From Pseudomonadota bacterium (GTDB lineage Bacteria; Pseudomonadota; Gammaproteobacteria; Burkholderiales; Thiobacteraceae), in the NCBI GenBank assembly GCA_021812385.1, contig JAKANO010000005.1:124001-188000 (forward strand): a DNA stretch of 64,000 nt, in the 5' to 3' direction. Shown in pieces: positions 1-13,328 of the stretch (position 1 is its first letter; every line of letters starts with the position of its first letter). The notes under the pieces were generated by a model that was not told the origin of the DNA, ran no database searches, and was given only the letters and a program-made list of their open reading frames with translations. The translations under genes and the position numbers were made by a program.

Positions 1-147
1 GAAATCGTAAAAGAGATCATCATCCAGTTTCCAGAACTCTAGAGGAAATGGATTTTGTGTTTTTCGCTCTGGGTAAAAGTTGTACATGTATGTACGCAGA
101 GCCTCAAGTGCGGAAACTGCAATTTCAGAGTTGTGATCGGTTGCCAT
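1..147 (-). CDS. Hypothetical protein, N-terminal part only
   Basis: An open frame of 49 codons starts with ATG at 147 and runs off the left edge without a stop. An AAGG Shine-Dalgarno-like sequence lies 9 bases upstream of the ATG. The visible product begins MATDHNSEIAVSALEALRTY and is rich in aromatic and acidic residues. It is soluble, with no signal peptide or membrane segment. I do not recognise the family, and too little is visible to name a function. Base composition is visibly more AT-rich than the glmM region, which fits an accessory gene. Confidence 0.5.
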   Translation of the reverse strand, partial: MATDHNSEIAVSALEALRTYMYNFYPERKTQNPFPLEFWKLDDDLFYDF

Positions 148-422
148 GGGATCTTACCTTGATAGGTTTTATTGATTTAGTTGAAAACCGGTTCGGTTAT
201 TAAGGTATGCAAAAGGAGGCCAACGACAAATGCATTATGCCCATGTTTTGAAATGCCAGCTATGGCTGTGAGATGCGAACTGGGACGCTGAATGGCCGGC
301 ATGGGAAAACTGCTCTGGCGGCAGCCGGCACATTCCAGCCGGATTTCACAGCCGGTTATCATCTCAGCTGCAATACGTACGCCATCAATCGACCCCGGGC
401 TGGCACTCAAAATTATCGAAAA

Positions 423-941
423 CTATTGCGTTACCGGTTGCTTCACCGCATAGGGACTGCTGTTGAATGCCGCGATGAATTCTTCAATATCGGCGCCTGA
501 GATCGGCCCGATTTTGCGCCCGACGATTCGGCCGATGGGATCGAAGAAATAATAGGTGGGCGTACCGACGAACTTGCCGCCGCCGAAGCGCGGAACGACT
601 GCCGCGTCCGGTTCGGCCAGCAAATTCACAAAAGACAAATGGTGCTCGGCGACGAATTGTCGCGCTTGATCGACGTATGACGCGCCATCGAGGGTGACAC
701 CAAGGACCATCGCGTCCTTGTCGTGATGCGCTTCGTGAAAGGATTCCATATTATGGATTTCGCTCGCGCAGATGCGGCAGTCGTGCGACCAAAAGACCAC
801 GACCACCCATTGCCCGTGACCGATGAACGCATTGACGTTGCGTGGTTGGCCGTGGAGATCGGGTAGTGCGATGTCTGGGACTGCTGCATGCGCGGCATGC
901 AGCGCAAAGGCCAATACCAGGCTTAGCAACAAGTGCCGCAT
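423..941 (-). CDS. TlpA/redoxin-family thioredoxin-like protein, exported
   Basis: A 172-residue protein with an N-terminal signal peptide (hydrophobic residues 4-17, AHA-A-like cleavage near residue 19) followed by a thioredoxin fold. The redox motif C-R-I-C is at residues 55-58, after the strand WVVVVFW. The conserved cis-proline is in GTP at about residue 128. These features match periplasmic TlpA/ResA-like disulfide reductases, which reduce disulfides in exported proteins or supply cytochrome c maturation. No cytochrome maturation genes lie nearby, so the partner is unknown. It stands 31 bases downstream of glmM on the same strand and may be co-transcribed with it. Confidence 0.85.
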   Translation of the reverse strand: MRHLLLSLVLAFALHAAHAAVPDIALPDLHGQPRNVNAFIGHGQWVVVVFWSHDCRICASEIHNMESFHEAHHDKDAMVLGVTLDGASYVDQARQFVAEHHLSFVNLLAEPDAAVVPRFGGGKFVGTPTYYFFDPIGRIVGRKIGPISGADIEEFIAAFNSSPYAVKQPVTQ

Positions 942-972
942 GCGAGTTTCCCCCTATTCGAGAGCTGCGCGT

Positions 973-2334
973 TTACGCCGCTTGCGCCGAACTCTTCACG
1001 CAATCTGCGATTTTATCCGCCCACTGCCGGACTTGCGTTCCATCCTTGCCTTCCACCATCACGCGCAGCACGGGCTCGGTGCCGGAGTTGCGCAACAACA
1101 CGCGGCCGCTGCCCTTGAGTTCGGCATTGGCATCCACCAGCAAGGCTTGCACCGGAATGCTGTCGCGGAAATCGAAGTCCTTGGTGATCGGCACATTGAT
1201 CATCACTTGCGGATATACCACAATTTCTTTGGTCAATTCCTTCAGCGTGCGCTTGCTCGCGCGCAAGGCATGCAGCACTTGCAAGGCCGAGATGATGCCA
1301 TCGCCCGTGGTGTGCTTATCGCGGCAAAGAATATGGCCGGAAGATTCGCCGCCCAATAGCCAGCCCTTATCTTCCATCATCTCCAGCACATAGCGATCGC
1401 CGACCGCAGCCCGCGCAAATGGAATTTTATTTTTATCGAATGCATGCTCGATGCCCAGGTTGGTCATCGAAGTCCCCACCACGCCGCCTTTGAGCAAGCC
1501 TTGCTTGGCTCGATGGCAAGCAATGACGTAAAGCATGAGATCGCCATCGAATAGCTTTCCGTCGGCATCGACCATCAATACCCGGTCGCCGTCGCCATCG
1601 AAGGCGATGCCCAGGTCGGCCTGATTTTCACGTACCGCGCGCTGCAGCGCCTCGGGGTGCGTCGATCCGCAGTCGAGATTGATGTTGAGGCCGTCCGGCT
1701 TAACGCCGATCGCAATGACCTCGGCGCCCAGTTCATGGAATACCGATGGCGCAATATGGTAAGTCGCGCCGTGGCCACAATCCAACACGATGCGCATGCC
1801 GCGCAAATCCAGCTCGGTCGGATAGGTGCTTTTGCAGAATTCGATGTAACGCCCATCGGCATCTTCGATACGCCGCGCCTTGCCGAGTTTTTCCGACGGC
1901 ATGCACACCATCGGTTCGTCCAGGCCCGCTTCGATGGCGCGTTCCACTTTGTCCGCCAGCTTCATGCCGCCGGGGCCGAAGAATTTAATGCCATTGTCGG
2001 GATAGGGATTGTGCGAGGCGGAAATCACGATGCCGGCTTGGCAGCGCAGCGCCCGCGTCAGATAGGCAATTGCCGGTGTCGGCATGGGGCCGAGCAACAG
2101 CACGTCAACGCCCGCTGCGGAGAGCCCCGCTTCCAGCGCCGATTCCAGCATATAGCCGGAGATGCGCGTATCTTTGCCAATGATGACCGAGGCGCGCTCG
2201 CCGCGCGCACGGCGATCGTTGGCCGCCAGGATGCGCCCGGCTGCATAGCCCAGTCGCATGACGAATTCGGGCGTAATCGGCTCTTCTCCCACCCGGCCGC
2301 GCACGCCATCGGTGCCAAAATACTTTCTGCTCAT
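973..2334 (-). CDS. glmM: Phosphoglucosamine mutase
   Basis: This 453-residue enzyme isomerises glucosamine-6-phosphate to glucosamine-1-phosphate, the step before UDP-GlcNAc synthesis for peptidoglycan and LPS. It begins [13 protein letters not shown], typical of the family. The phosphoserine loop SASHNP lies at residues 105-110, with the phosphorylated serine at 107. The Mg-binding DGDGDR loop lies further on, and the C-terminal phosphate-binding RNSGTEP is present. Length is normal for the family. Its ATG overlaps the folP stop codon in an ATGA, so the two are translationally coupled. The ftsH-folP-glmM order is the standard proteobacterial arrangement. Confidence 0.98.
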   Translation of the reverse strand: MSRKYFGTDGVRGRVGEEPITPEFVMRLGYAAGRILAANDRRARGERASVIIGKDTRISGYMLESALEAGLSAAGVDVLLLGPMPTPAIAYLTRALRCQAGIVISASHNPYPDNGIKFFGPGGMKLADKVERAIEAGLDEPMVCMPSEKLGKARRIEDADGRYIEFCKSTYPTELDLRGMRIVLDCGHGATYHIAPSVFHELGAEVIAIGVKPDGLNINLDCGSTHPEALQRAVRENQADLGIAFDGDGDRVLMVDADGKLFDGDLMLYVIACHRAKQGLLKGGVVGTSMTNLGIEHAFDKNKIPFARAAVGDRYVLEMMEDKGWLLGGESSGHILCRDKHTTGDGIISALQVLHALRASKRTLKELTKEIVVYPQVMINVPITKDFDFRDSIPVQALLVDANAELKGSGRVLLRNSGTEPVLRVMVEGKDGTQVRQWADKIADCVKSSAQAA

Positions 2335-3155
2335 GCCATCCCCTCAACTGCGTTGACGATTGCGAGTGCATCACGCGTGGCTTTCACATCGTGTACACGT
2401 ATTATTTTCGCGCCCTTCAAAACGGCCAATACTGCCGCCGCAATACTGGCGTGCACGCGTTCATGCACCTCCAAATTGGCGATCTTGCCCAGCATGGATT
2501 TACGTGACAAACCCACCAGCACGGGCACGCCCAAATCCTGCAAGACCTGAAGGTTTTGCAGCAAGGCGACATTATGCTCAAGATTCTTGCCGAAACCAAA
2601 CCCTGGATCAATGACCAGCCGTTCGGGCACAATGCCCGCGGCCTGCGCCGCTGCGATTCTTGCCTGCAGAAAGTCGTGCACTTCCGCCACCACGTCGTGA
2701 TACAGCGGCAATTGCTGCATGGTTTGCGGGTCGCCCTGCTTGTGCATCAGGCACACCGCGGCCTTCGACCCGGCCAGCGCCGCCAGTGCGCCGGGTTGCT
2801 GCAGGGCATTCACGTCGTTCACCATATCCGCGCCGGCAGCCAGCGCGGCACGCATCACGGATGTCTTTTGAGTATCGATCGATAGCGCAACGCCGGCATT
2901 CGCCAAGCCTTGCAACACGGGGAGCACACGCTTTAATTCTGCTTGCTCGGAAACCAGCGCCGCACCGGGACGCGTCGATTCGCCGCCGATATCGAGGATG
3001 TCGGCACCCTCTTCAACCAGTCGCAAGCCTTGTTCTATGGCTTGTTGCGGAGAATAAAAATGACCGCCATCGGAGAAGGAATCGGGCGTGACATTGACGA
3101 TGCCCATGATAAGCGGGCGGGACAGATCGAAAGTGAAGCGGCCGCAGATTAGCAT
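2331..3155 (-). CDS. folP: Dihydropteroate synthase
   Basis: A 274-residue cytoplasmic enzyme of folate biosynthesis, joining para-aminobenzoate to 6-hydroxymethyl-dihydropterin pyrophosphate. Family signatures are [16 protein letters not shown] near residue 15, [11 protein letters not shown] near residue 60, and the C-terminal SRKSMLG. The frame stays open upstream for another 77 codons, but that part reads through the intergenic palindrome and has no family similarity. I therefore start at the ATG at 3155 ([12 protein letters not shown]), which gives the usual length. It sits between ftsH and glmM and overlaps glmM by 4 bases. Confidence 0.96.
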   Translation of the reverse strand: MLICGRFTFDLSRPLIMGIVNVTPDSFSDGGHFYSPQQAIEQGLRLVEEGADILDIGGESTRPGAALVSEQAELKRVLPVLQGLANAGVALSIDTQKTSVMRAALAAGADMVNDVNALQQPGALAALAGSKAAVCLMHKQGDPQTMQQLPLYHDVVAEVHDFLQARIAAAQAAGIVPERLVIDPGFGFGKNLEHNVALLQNLQVLQDLGVPVLVGLSRKSMLGKIANLEVHERVHASIAAAVLAVLKGAKIIRVHDVKATRDALAIVNAVEGMA

Positions 3156-3157
3156 TA

Positions 3158-3228
3158 AGGACTGAGGGCTGAGGACTGAGTGGTTCGGGCTGGTTTTACT
3201 CAGTCCTGGCCACTCAGCCCTCAGTCCT
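3158..3228. repeat. Imperfect palindrome of ACTGAGG/CCTCAGT units between ftsH and folP
   Basis: The left arm AGGACTGAGGGCTGAG (3158-3173) matches the right arm CTCAGCCCTCAGTCCT (3213-3228) as a perfect 16-base inverted repeat. The sequence between them contains further GACTGAG and CTCAGTCC units. It fills the whole gap between ftsH and folP and could fold into a long hairpin in the transcript. It resembles in style the low-complexity palindromes near 20.3 and 28.0 kb. Confidence 0.75.
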
Positions 3229-3232
3229 GTTA

Positions 3233-5125
<1,893 letters not shown>

Positions 5126-5244
5126 GACTATTCCTTAACGAGGAAAATACAATTTGGAATCATTCTAACCCTATTTAAAAGGCTTTGCTTAACCGTCTCG
5201 CGCCAAAAACCTACTTTGATAAGGTGTTTAACACAAATTTAAGC

Positions 5245-5889
5245 TTAGTCCATTGCGGTTGACTGTGATTCGACCTGCAGGCCCTTGCCCAGCAAATAAA
5301 CTTCCTTGCTCTGCATGCGCGAGGCTTCCGGCTTGCGTATCAACACTTGCTTGAAGTGGCTGCGCATCGTCTTCAAATAACGATCAAAATCACCGCCTTG
5401 AAACACTTTCACCAGGAAACAGCCGCCCGGTTTTAAATGATTAACGGCAAAATCCAAAGCAAGTTCAGCCAAATAATAGCTTTTTGCCTGATCCGCCAAC
5501 GGAATACCACTGATATTGGGCGCAATATCCGAAATAACAAGGTCAACGTTCTGACCACCCAGTTTGGCCTTCAGTTCAGCCAGCACGGCATCCTCGCTAA
5601 AATCCCCTTGAATGAAGGTCACATTGGGCAAACCCACCATTTCCAATAAATCCAGGGCGAAAACATGGCCGGATGCACCGACTTTCTGTGCCGCCACTTG
5701 CGACCACCCCCCCGGAGCGGAACCCAGGTCCACCACCCGCATGCCGGGTTTCAGCAACTTGTCCTTGGCATCGATTTCCAGCAATTTATAAGACGAGCGC
5801 GCACGATAACCGTGCTGCTTGGCTTGCTGCACAAAGGGGTCGTTCACATGCTGCTGCATCCAGGCTTTACTGGATTTTGTACGTTTCAT
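5245..5889 (-). CDS. rlmE: 23S rRNA (uridine-2'-O-) methyltransferase RlmE (RrmJ/FtsJ)
   Basis: A 214-residue SAM-dependent methyltransferase that 2'-O-methylates U2552 of 23S rRNA in the large subunit. The SAM-binding motif [15 protein letters not shown] lies near residue 55. The K-D-K-E catalytic pattern is represented by the Lys in [12 protein letters not shown], the Asp in [11 protein letters not shown], the Lys in [11 protein letters not shown] and a C-terminal Glu. I start at ATG 5889, preceded by AAGG with 7-base spacing; an in-frame TTG two codons earlier is a weaker alternative. It is divergent from yhbY with only 29 bases between starts. Confidence 0.96.
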   Translation of the reverse strand: MKRTKSSKAWMQQHVNDPFVQQAKQHGYRARSSYKLLEIDAKDKLLKPGMRVVDLGSAPGGWSQVAAQKVGASGHVFALDLLEMVGLPNVTFIQGDFSEDAVLAELKAKLGGQNVDLVISDIAPNISGIPLADQAKSYYLAELALDFAVNHLKPGGCFLVKVFQGGDFDRYLKTMRSHFKQVLIRKPEASRMQSKEVYLLGKGLQVESQSTAMD

Positions 5890-5918
5890 GCACAAGCCTT
5901 ATAGGTTAAACTGCCGCC

Positions 5919-6215
5919 ATGAAAAAATTGACCCCGACGCAAATACGCTTCCTGCGCGCGCAAGCCCATCATCTCAGACCATTGGTATTGGTGGGTGATG
6001 CCGGTTTAAGCGACGCCGTCCTAAAAGAGATTGCCGCAACCATCAAGGCGCACGAACTCATCAAAATCAAAGTTGCGAATGACGAACGCAGCGAACGTGA
6101 AACGATGCTGTCGACGATTTGCGAAACCATTGGCGCAGCCGCGGTTCAGCATATCGGCAAAACCTTGTTGGTCTACAAACCCGCGGCGGAAGCAAAGATC
6201 AAGTTGCCGCGCTAA
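5919..6215 (+). CDS. yhbY: Ribosome-assembly RNA-binding protein, CRS1/YhbY domain
   Basis: A 98-residue single-domain protein of the YhbY/CRM family, which binds pre-50S ribosomal particles. It shows the usual pattern: LTPTQIRFLRAQAHHLRPLV at the N-terminus, VGDAGLSDAVLKEI, then HELIKIKV, and a hydrophobic C-terminal strand (TLLVYKPA). It is divergent from the rRNA methyltransferase gene rlmE, so both neighbours act on the large subunit. The gene ends just before a perfect 20-base palindrome that separates it from the convergent DUF4149 gene. Confidence 0.93.
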   Translation: MKKLTPTQIRFLRAQAHHLRPLVLVGDAGLSDAVLKEIAATIKAHELIKIKVANDERSERETMLSTICETIGAAAVQHIGKTLLVYKPAAEAKIKLPR

Positions 6216-6218
6216 GCT

Positions 6219-6238
6219 GGGCGAGGCATGCCTCGCCC
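6219..6238. repeat. Perfect palindrome GGGCGAGGCATGCCTCGCCC
   Basis: A perfect 20-base palindrome, followed by CTAC, fills the gap between the convergent stops of yhbY (6215) and the DUF4149 gene (6239). A one-mismatch copy, also followed by CTAC, lies at 18229-18248. Its position suggests a bidirectional transcript-end hairpin. The motif is of the REP-like type dispersed in many bacterial genomes. Confidence 0.85.
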
Positions 6239-6691
6239 CTACGGTCGCTGCTTTGAAATCAAGAGCAGGCCGAGCAGGCTTTGCATGACATACAGAATGC
6301 TGGCAATTCCGTGCCAGCGCGCAAAACGGTCGGCCGCAACGCTTTGCATGACAGCCGCCGCCCCGCCTTCCATTTTTAATTTCTGGATGATGGGCTGGAT
6401 GCCGAAATGCCCGATCAAGGTCAGCGCCAGCATCGCTAGCACAATCCAAAAAAACCACTGTTTGAAGGCGCGCGCGCCTTCGTTCGCCAAGCGGTAGATC
6501 AACAGGTAAATACCGCACACGATGCCGACATAGGCCATGATGGTGAACATCTTGCCTGCCAGCATGCCGGCGAGCTGTTTGTCCGTTAAGGTGGAAAACA
6601 GCGTCGGCGCAGCGATGCCGCCAATCGCCCACAGCGCACCCACCCATAAGGTGATTGCGATCAGGGATAAATTCAAGGTGAGGTTTTTCAT
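6239..6691 (-). CDS. DUF4149-type membrane protein
   Basis: A 150-residue integral membrane protein with four predicted membrane segments (about 5-27, 44-66, 82-104 and 124-145). The short loop after helix 1 contains a conserved-looking GGIAAPTLF. Composition and length fit the DUF4149 family, usually found beside greA and carB in betaproteobacteria, as here. Function is unknown. It is the last gene of the carA-carB-greA run, 23 bases after greA, and ends at the palindrome shared with yhbY. Confidence 0.85.
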   Translation of the reverse strand: MKNLTLNLSLIAITLWVGALWAIGGIAAPTLFSTLTDKQLAGMLAGKMFTIMAYVGIVCGIYLLIYRLANEGARAFKQWFFWIVLAMLALTLIGHFGIQPIIQKLKMEGGAAAVMQSVAADRFARWHGIASILYVMQSLLGLLLISKQRP

Positions 6692-6714
6692 TCGCCAGGC
6701 TAAGCCGGATGCAT

Positions 6715-7191
6715 CTAGATGTATTGCACTTCTAGCACTTCATACTCGCGCACACCGCCTGGCGCTTGCACTTCGGCCACATCGCCGGGAAATTTGCCGA
6801 TCAACGCGCGCGCGATCGGCGAGCTGATGGATATCTTGCCCAGCTTCAAATCGGCCTCGTCGTCACCGACGATCTGATAGCTGACTTTCTGGCCGGATTC
6901 CATGTCTTCCAATTCGACGGTCGCGCCGAATACCACATTGCCTTCCGCATCCAACAGCTTGGGATCGATGATTTGCGCGTTGGACAGTTTGGATTCCAGT
7001 TCCACGATGCGGCCTTCCACGAAACTCTGGCGCTCTTTCGCCGCGTCGTATTCGGCGTTCTCCGACAAATCGCCATGGGCGCGCGCTTCGGCAATGGCCG
7101 CGATCACGCTCGGGCGCTCTACGGTTTTGAGGTGATGCAGTTCCAGGCGCAGTTTTTCCGCGCCAGTTACCGTTAGGGGGACTTTACTCAT
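6715..7191 (-). CDS. greA: Transcription elongation factor GreA
   Basis: A 158-residue factor that enters the RNA polymerase secondary channel and stimulates cleavage of backtracked transcripts. The N-terminal coiled-coil contains [13 protein letters not shown] and the acidic tip sequence [15 protein letters not shown] (tip Asp and Glu at about 41-44). The C-terminal FKBP-like domain follows. Two ATG codons stand in tandem; AAGGAG is 6 bases from the second (7191) and only 3 from the first, so I choose the second, which also matches the usual length. The carB stop lies 23 bases upstream. Confidence 0.97.
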   Translation of the reverse strand: MSKVPLTVTGAEKLRLELHHLKTVERPSVIAAIAEARAHGDLSENAEYDAAKERQSFVEGRIVELESKLSNAQIIDPKLLDAEGNVVFGATVELEDMESGQKVSYQIVGDDEADLKLGKISISSPIARALIGKFPGDVAEVQAPGGVREYEVLEVQYI

Positions 7192-7214
7192 CATGCACTC
7201 CTTTTCAGGTTTGG

Positions 7215-10200
7215 CTAGCGCGCTTTTAAGATCGCGTGCAAACCCTGTAAATCGAAAACATTCAGCTCGTTCATGTGGCGCATGCCGTTCACCGCGGCGC
7301 GCGCACCGGCCAAGGTGGTGTAATAGGTGACGCGGAATTGTTCCGCGGCTGCGCGAATCGCGTAGGAATCCTGGATCGCGCGCTTGTCTTCCACGGTGTT
7401 GATGATCAGCGCGATTTCCTTGCTCTTGATCATGTCCACGATATGCGGACGGCCTTCCGGCACTTTATTCACGATCTGCACTTCCAGGCCTTCGGCAATC
7501 AAGACATTGGCCGTGCCGCGCGTGGCACACAAGGTGAACCCGAGTTCCAGCAAGGCGCGCCCCACTTCTACGACCCGGGATTTATCCAAGGGTTTCACGC
7601 TGATGAATACTTTGCCCGACGCCGGCAGTTTGATCCCAGCAGCGATTTGCGACTTGAGGAAGGCTTCGCCAAAGGTGTCGGCCACGCCCATCACTTCGCC
7701 GGTGGATTTCATCTCCGGCCCGAGGATCGGGTCAACGCCGGGGAATTTGATGAAGGGGAACACCGCTTCCTTCACCGAGTAATACGGTGGAATGATTTCA
7801 TGCTCGACGCCTTGCTGCTTCAGCGTCTTGCCCGCCATGCAGCGCGCGGAAATCTTCGCCAGCGGCAGGCCGCAGGCCTTGGACACGAAGGGCACGGTGC
7901 GCGAGGCGCGCGGGTTCACTTCCAGCACGTACACGGTCTCGCCCTGGATCGCGAACTGGATATTCATCAGGCCCACCACATTCAGGGCATGCGCCAGGCG
8001 CACCGTCTGCGCGCGCAATTCGGTTTGCAGCTCGGCGCTCAAGCTATAGGGCGGGAGCGAACAGGCCGAGTCGCCGGAGTGCACGCCAGCTTCCTCGATG
8101 TGCTCCATGATGCCGCCGATCAGCACGTCGGTGCCGTCGCAGATCGCGTCCACGTCGACTTCGATGGCGTCGTTCAAGAAGCGATCCAGCAGCACCGGGG
8201 ATTTGTTCGAGACCTTGACCGCCTCGCGCATGTAGCGCTCCAGGTCGGCCTGCTCGTGCACGATTTCCATGGCCCGTCCGCCCAGCACATAGGACGGCCG
8301 CACCACCAAGGGATAGCCGATTTCTTCGGCCAGGCGCAACGCTTCTTCGCTGGAACGCGCGGTGCGGTTGGGCGGTTGCAGCAGATTCAAGCCGTGCAAC
8401 AATTGTTGGAAACGCTCGCGGTCTTCGGCGCAATCGATGGCGTCCGGCGTGGTGCCGATGATGGGCACGCCGTTGGCTTCCAGATCGCGCGCCAGCTTCA
8501 GCGGCGTTTGCCCGCCGAACTGCACGATCACGCCCACCGGCTTTTCGATGCGCACGATTTCCAGCACGTCTTCCAGTGTCAGCGGCTCGAAATACAGGCG
8601 GTCGGAGGTGTCATAGTCGGTCGATACAGTCTCTGGATTGCAGTTGACCATAATGGTTTCGTAGCCGTCCTCGCGCATCGCCATCGCCGCATGCACGCAG
8701 CAATAATCGAACTCGATGCCCTGGCCGATGCGGTTCGGCCCACCGCCCAGCACCATGATTTTTTTGCGGTTGGTGGGATTGGCCTCGCACTCGTCCTCGT
8801 AGGTCGAGTATTGATAAGCGGTATCGGTGGAAAATTCCGCAGCGCAGGTATCCACGCGCTTGTACACCGGATGGATCGCCAAGTCCCAGCGGCGCTTGCG
8901 CACTTCATGTTGCGTCACGCCCAGCAGTCTGCCCAGGCGCCGGTCGGAAAAACCGCAGCGCTTCAACTCGCGCAAGGCGTCGTGCGAAAGATCCGCCAGC
9001 TTGCTGCCGGCCAAGTCCTGCTCGCGTTGGATCAAATCTTGAATCTGCACCAAGAACCAAGGATCGATATGCGTGATGCCATGCACTTCTTCCAGCGTCA
9101 TGCCGCTACGGAAAGCATCCGCCACATACCACAGGCGTTCCGCGCCGGGGTTGCCCATTTCGGCTTCCAGCGTGTCGCGATCCTGGGTTTTTTCGTCGAA
9201 GCCATCGACCCCGACTTCCAGGCCGCGCAGGGCTTTTTGCAGCGACTCCTGGAAGGTGCGGCCGATCGCCATCACCTCGCCCACCGATTTCATTTGCGTC
9301 GTCAGGCGGTCGTTGGCTTGCTTGAATTTTTCGAAGGCGAAGCGCGGCACCTTGGTCACGACATAATCGATGGACGGCTCGAACGAGGCCGGGGTGCGGC
9401 CGCCGGTGATGTCGTTCTTCAATTCGTCGAGCGTATAACCCACCGCCAGCTTGGCCGCGACTTTGGCAATCGGGAAACCGGTCGCTTTCGAGGCCAGCGC
9501 CGAGGAGCGCGACACGCGCGGGTTCATCTCGATCACCAGCATGCGGCCATTGGCCGGGTTGATGGCGAACTGCACATTGGAGCCGCCGGTCTCCACGCCG
9601 ATCTCGCGCAACACCGCCAGCGAGGCGTTGCGCATGATTTGATATTCCTTGTCGGTGAGCGTCTGCGCCGGCGCAACGGTGATCGAGTCGCCGGTATGCA
9701 CGCCCATCGCGTCCAGGTTTTCGATGGCGCAGATGATGATGCAGTTGTCCGCCTTGTCGCGCACCACTTCCATCTCGAACTCTTTCCAGCCGATCACCGA
9801 TTCTTCGATCAGCAATTCCTTGGTGGGCGAGGCCGCCAGGCCGCGCTCGCAGATCGCCACGAACTCTTCCGGGTTGTAGGCGATGCCGCCGCCCATGCCG
9901 CCCATGGTGAAGGACGGGCGAATGATGGTCGGATAGCCCACCATGGCCTGCACTTGCAGCGCTTCCTCCATGCTGTGGGCAATCGCGGCGCGGGCGCATT
10001 CCAGGCCGATCTTCTCCATCGCCTTCTTGAATTTCTCGCGGTCCTCGGCTTTGTCGATGGCCTCGCGCGAGGCGCCGATCATCTGTACGTTGTATTTTTC
10101 CAGCACGCCGTGGCGCGCCAGATCCAGCGCGCAGTTGAGCGCGGTCTGCCCGCCCATGGTCGGCAACAGCGCGTCCGGGCGCTCTTTCTCGATGATTTTT

Positions 10201-10424
10201 TCGACGAAGCGCCAGGTCACCGGCTCGATATAGGTCACGTCCGCCATGCCCGGATCGGTCATGATGGTGGCCGGGTTGGAGTTCACCAGGATGACGCGAT
10301 AGCCCTCCTCCTTCAGCGCCTTGCAGGCCTGCGCACCGGAATAGTCGAACTCGCACGCTTGCCCGATGATGATCGGGCCAGCGCCGATGATGAGGATGGA
10401 TTTTATGTCAGTACGTTTAGGCAT
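7215..10424 (-). CDS. carB: Carbamoyl-phosphate synthase large subunit
   Basis: A 1069-residue subunit that makes carbamoyl phosphate from bicarbonate, ATP and ammonia channelled from CarA, for arginine and pyrimidines. It is an internal duplication of two ATP-grasp halves: the first starts [20 protein letters not shown] and the second near residue 555 with [20 protein letters not shown]. The C-terminal allosteric MGS-like domain begins near residue 940. Length is normal. It lies downstream of carA and upstream of greA on one strand, with a palindromic repeat in the carA-carB gap. A frame of similar length is open on the opposite strand but is a codon-bias shadow. Confidence 0.99.
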   Translation of the reverse strand: MPKRTDIKSILIIGAGPIIIGQACEFDYSGAQACKALKEEGYRVILVNSNPATIMTDPGMADVTYIEPVTWRFVEKIIEKERPDALLPTMGGQTALNCALDLARHGVLEKYNVQMIGASREAIDKAEDREKFKKAMEKIGLECARAAIAHSMEEALQVQAMVGYPTIIRPSFTMGGMGGGIAYNPEEFVAICERGLAASPTKELLIEESVIGWKEFEMEVVRDKADNCIIICAIENLDAMGVHTGDSITVAPAQTLTDKEYQIMRNASLAVLREIGVETGGSNVQFAINPANGRMLVIEMNPRVSRSSALASKATGFPIAKVAAKLAVGYTLDELKNDITGGRTPASFEPSIDYVVTKVPRFAFEKFKQANDRLTTQMKSVGEVMAIGRTFQESLQKALRGLEVGVDGFDEKTQDRDTLEAEMGNPGAERLWYVADAFRSGMTLEEVHGITHIDPWFLVQIQDLIQREQDLAGSKLADLSHDALRELKRCGFSDRRLGRLLGVTQHEVRKRRWDLAIHPVYKRVDTCAAEFSTDTAYQYSTYEDECEANPTNRKKIMVLGGGPNRIGQGIEFDYCCVHAAMAMREDGYETIMVNCNPETVSTDYDTSDRLYFEPLTLEDVLEIVRIEKPVGVIVQFGGQTPLKLARDLEANGVPIIGTTPDAIDCAEDRERFQQLLHGLNLLQPPNRTARSSEEALRLAEEIGYPLVVRPSYVLGGRAMEIVHEQADLERYMREAVKVSNKSPVLLDRFLNDAIEVDVDAICDGTDVLIGGIMEHIEEAGVHSGDSACSLPPYSLSAELQTELRAQTVRLAHALNVVGLMNIQFAIQGETVYVLEVNPRASRTVPFVSKACGLPLAKISARCMAGKTLKQQGVEHEIIPPYYSVKEAVFPFIKFPGVDPILGPEMKSTGEVMGVADTFGEAFLKSQIAAGIKLPASGKVFISVKPLDKSRVVEVGRALLELGFTLCATRGTANVLIAEGLEVQIVNKVPEGRPHIVDMIKSKEIALIINTVEDKRAIQDSYAIRAAAEQFRVTYYTTLAGARAAVNGMRHMNELNVFDLQGLHAILKAR

Positions 10425-10435
10425 AAATTTTTTTC

Positions 10436-10509
10436 ACCGCTAAGGACGCGAAAGTTCGCAAAGGATTACTCTTGATTTTCCTTGGCGTTCCTTGGCGTCC
10501 TTTGCGGTT
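10436..10509. repeat. Dyad repeat ACCGCTAAGGACGC...GCGTCCTTTGCGGTT between carA and carB
   Basis: The left arm (10436-10465) and right arm (10480-10509) form a long imperfect inverted repeat built from AAGGACGC/CCTTGGCG units. It fills the 84 bases between carA and carB and its right end touches the carA stop codon. The same kind of element occurs at 30448-30548, so it is a dispersed family. In the transcript it would be a large stem-loop inside the carAB message and may tune expression of carB relative to carA. Confidence 0.75.
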
Positions 10510-11645
10510 CAAGCTTTTCGCTCTTTCATCATGTCAACAAATCGATCGAATAAATACGCCACATCGTGCGGCCCCGGGCTCGCCTCGGGGTGGCCCTGGA
10601 AACTAAAGGCCGGCACGTCGGTGCGCGCCATGCCTTGCAGGCTGCCGTCGAACAGCGACACATGGGTCGGGCGCATATTCGCCGGCAGCGTCGCCCCATC
10701 CACCGCGAAGCCGTGGTTCTGGCTGGTGATCATCACGCGCTTGCTGTCCAGGTCTTGCACCGGATGGTTCGCGCCGTGATGGCCGAATTTCATTTTGACG
10801 GTCTTCGCGCCCGAGGCCAGCGCCAGCAATTGGTGGCCGAGGCAAATGCCGTAGATCGGGATGCCACTGGTGAGCAATTCGCGAATCGCGCTGATCGCAT
10901 AATCGCAAGGCTCGGGATCGCCCGGGCCGTTCGACAGGAAAACGCCGTCCGGCTTGAGCGCCAGCGCCTGCTGCGCCGTGGCTTGCGCCGGCAGCACCGT
11001 GACCTTGCAGCCGCGCTCCACCAGCATGCGCAAAATATTGCGCTTGATGCCGTAATCGAACGCTACAACATGATATTTAGGCTTATCGAGCTTGGAGAAA
11101 CCTTTGCCCAACACCCAGGTGGAATCGGTCCACTCGTAGGACCGAGCGCAACTCACTTCCTTCGCCAAATCCATGCCGGCCAGGCCAGGGAAGGCGCGCG
11201 CGCTGGCTAAAGCCGCCGCTTCGTCGATGTTACCCGCCATCAGGCAGCCGTTCTGCGCGCCTTTTTCGCGTAACAGGCGCGTCAATTTACGCGTGTCGAT
11301 GCCGGCAATCGCCGGAATGCCGTGGCGTTTCAGGTAATCGCTCAAATTTTCCTGGTTGCGCCAATTGCTCGCCATCAGCGGCAAATCGCGGATCACCAGG
11401 CCATTGGCAAACACCTTGGCGGCTTCTTCGTCTTCCGCCGTGGTGCCGGTATTGCCGATATGCGGGTAAGTCAGGGTAACGATCTGCTGGCAATAAGAGG
11501 GGTCGGACAGGATTTCTTGGTAGCCGGTGAGCGCGGTATTGAACACCACCTCGCCGCTGCGCGTAGCTTCTGCGCCAATGGAAATGCCTCGAAAAATACT
11601 GCCATCGGCAAGGACAAGAATGGCGGGTAAGCGAGACAATGGCAC
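10509..11645 (-). CDS. carA: Carbamoyl-phosphate synthase small (glutaminase) subunit
   Basis: A 378-residue glutaminase subunit that feeds ammonia to CarB. The class I glutamine amidotransferase domain carries the nucleophile in GICLGHQ (Cys near residue 265) and the partner His/Glu in [11 protein letters not shown] near the C-terminus. The N-terminal CarA domain includes [17 protein letters not shown]. The start is GTG at 11645, with GGAG 7 bases upstream. A strong promoter lies about 75 bases upstream, and a 17-bp hairpin sits right at the predicted 5' end of the message. Confidence 0.98.
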   Translation of the reverse strand: MPLSRLPAILVLADGSIFRGISIGAEATRSGEVVFNTALTGYQEILSDPSYCQQIVTLTYPHIGNTGTTAEDEEAAKVFANGLVIRDLPLMASNWRNQENLSDYLKRHGIPAIAGIDTRKLTRLLREKGAQNGCLMAGNIDEAAALASARAFPGLAGMDLAKEVSCARSYEWTDSTWVLGKGFSKLDKPKYHVVAFDYGIKRNILRMLVERGCKVTVLPAQATAQQALALKPDGVFLSNGPGDPEPCDYAISAIRELLTSGIPIYGICLGHQLLALASGAKTVKMKFGHHGANHPVQDLDSKRVMITSQNHGFAVDGATLPANMRPTHVSLFDGSLQGMARTDVPAFSFQGHPEASPGPHDVAYLFDRFVDMMKERKA

Positions 11646-11671
11646 GATAAGACTCCGGACACTAGATACAC

Positions 11672-11709
11672 AAAGAAGCGGGAAGACTGGTTAGTCTTCC
11701 CGCTTCTTT
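11672..11709 (-). promoter_or_regulatory. 17-bp leader hairpin of carAB
   Basis: A perfect inverted repeat: arms at 11672-11688 and 11693-11709 with a 4-base loop. On the minus strand it is followed by TGTGTATC, only a weak U-tract. The predicted carA promoter at 11720-11748 places the transcription start at about 11713, so this hairpin would form at the extreme 5' end of carAB mRNA. It may stabilise the message, act as an attenuator, or terminate read-through from dapB. The sequence alone does not decide which. Confidence 0.75.
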
Positions 11710-11719
11710 AAGTTACCGA

Positions 11720-11748
11720 ATTATAGCGGATTAACGCCGAAGCTTCAA
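11720..11748 (-). promoter_or_regulatory. Sigma-70 type promoter of carAB
   Basis: On the minus strand, TTGAAG (-35, 11748-11743), a 17-base spacer and a consensus TATAAT (-10, 11725-11720). It is correctly placed and oriented for carA, and lies between the dapB 3' palindrome and the leader hairpin. Confidence 0.75.
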
Positions 11749-11788
11749 CGTGGGGGCGCTGCATGGCTTATTCGACCGCTTCTCCTAG

Positions 11789-11823
11789 CTCTCTCCCCCT
11801 TGTTCCCTGTTGGGGGGAGAGAG
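11789..11823. terminator. CTCTCTCCCCC...GGGGGGAGAGAG palindrome after dapB
   Basis: Arms at 11789-11799 and 11813-11823 around a 13-base loop. It lies 22 bases beyond the dapB stop codon, before the carA promoter, so it probably ends the dapB transcript. There is no run of U after the stem, so intrinsic termination would be weak. Confidence 0.5.
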
Positions 11824-11845
11824 GGACGATGTGGCGCTGCGCGAT

Positions 11846-13179
<1,334 letters not shown>

Positions 13180-13218
13180 ATGAGGGTATAAGAGAAATGG
13201 AATGTTTAATTGTGGGGC

Positions 13219-13224
13219 ATTATA
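13219..13224 (-). promoter_or_regulatory. Probable -10 box of bamE promoter
   Basis: A consensus TATAAT is present on the minus strand 40 bases upstream of the bamE start. The region about 17 bases further upstream (TGTCAA) is only a weak -35 match. No clear Fur box is visible in the bamE-fur gap. Confidence 0.45.
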
Positions 13225-13328
13225 GCGCGAGCCAAGGCGCTTTGACACTCGAGCCAATCCGCCTTGACCTACCCCCCTCCCGCCAAAGCCCGTATCATAG
13301 GCGACTCATCATATAAGGACGCCCCACC

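Noticed and set aside
177..410. A 77-codon frame in the gap between the left-edge gene and the TlpA-like gene
   Set aside because: No Shine-Dalgarno, no similarity I recognise, and an equally long frame on the other strand. I see no supported gene in 148-422.
7275..10475. A 1066-codon open frame antisense to carB
   Set aside because: The codon bias of a GC-rich gene leaves the opposite strand open. The product is His/Arg/Gln-rich without domain similarity, while carB on the other strand is unmistakable.
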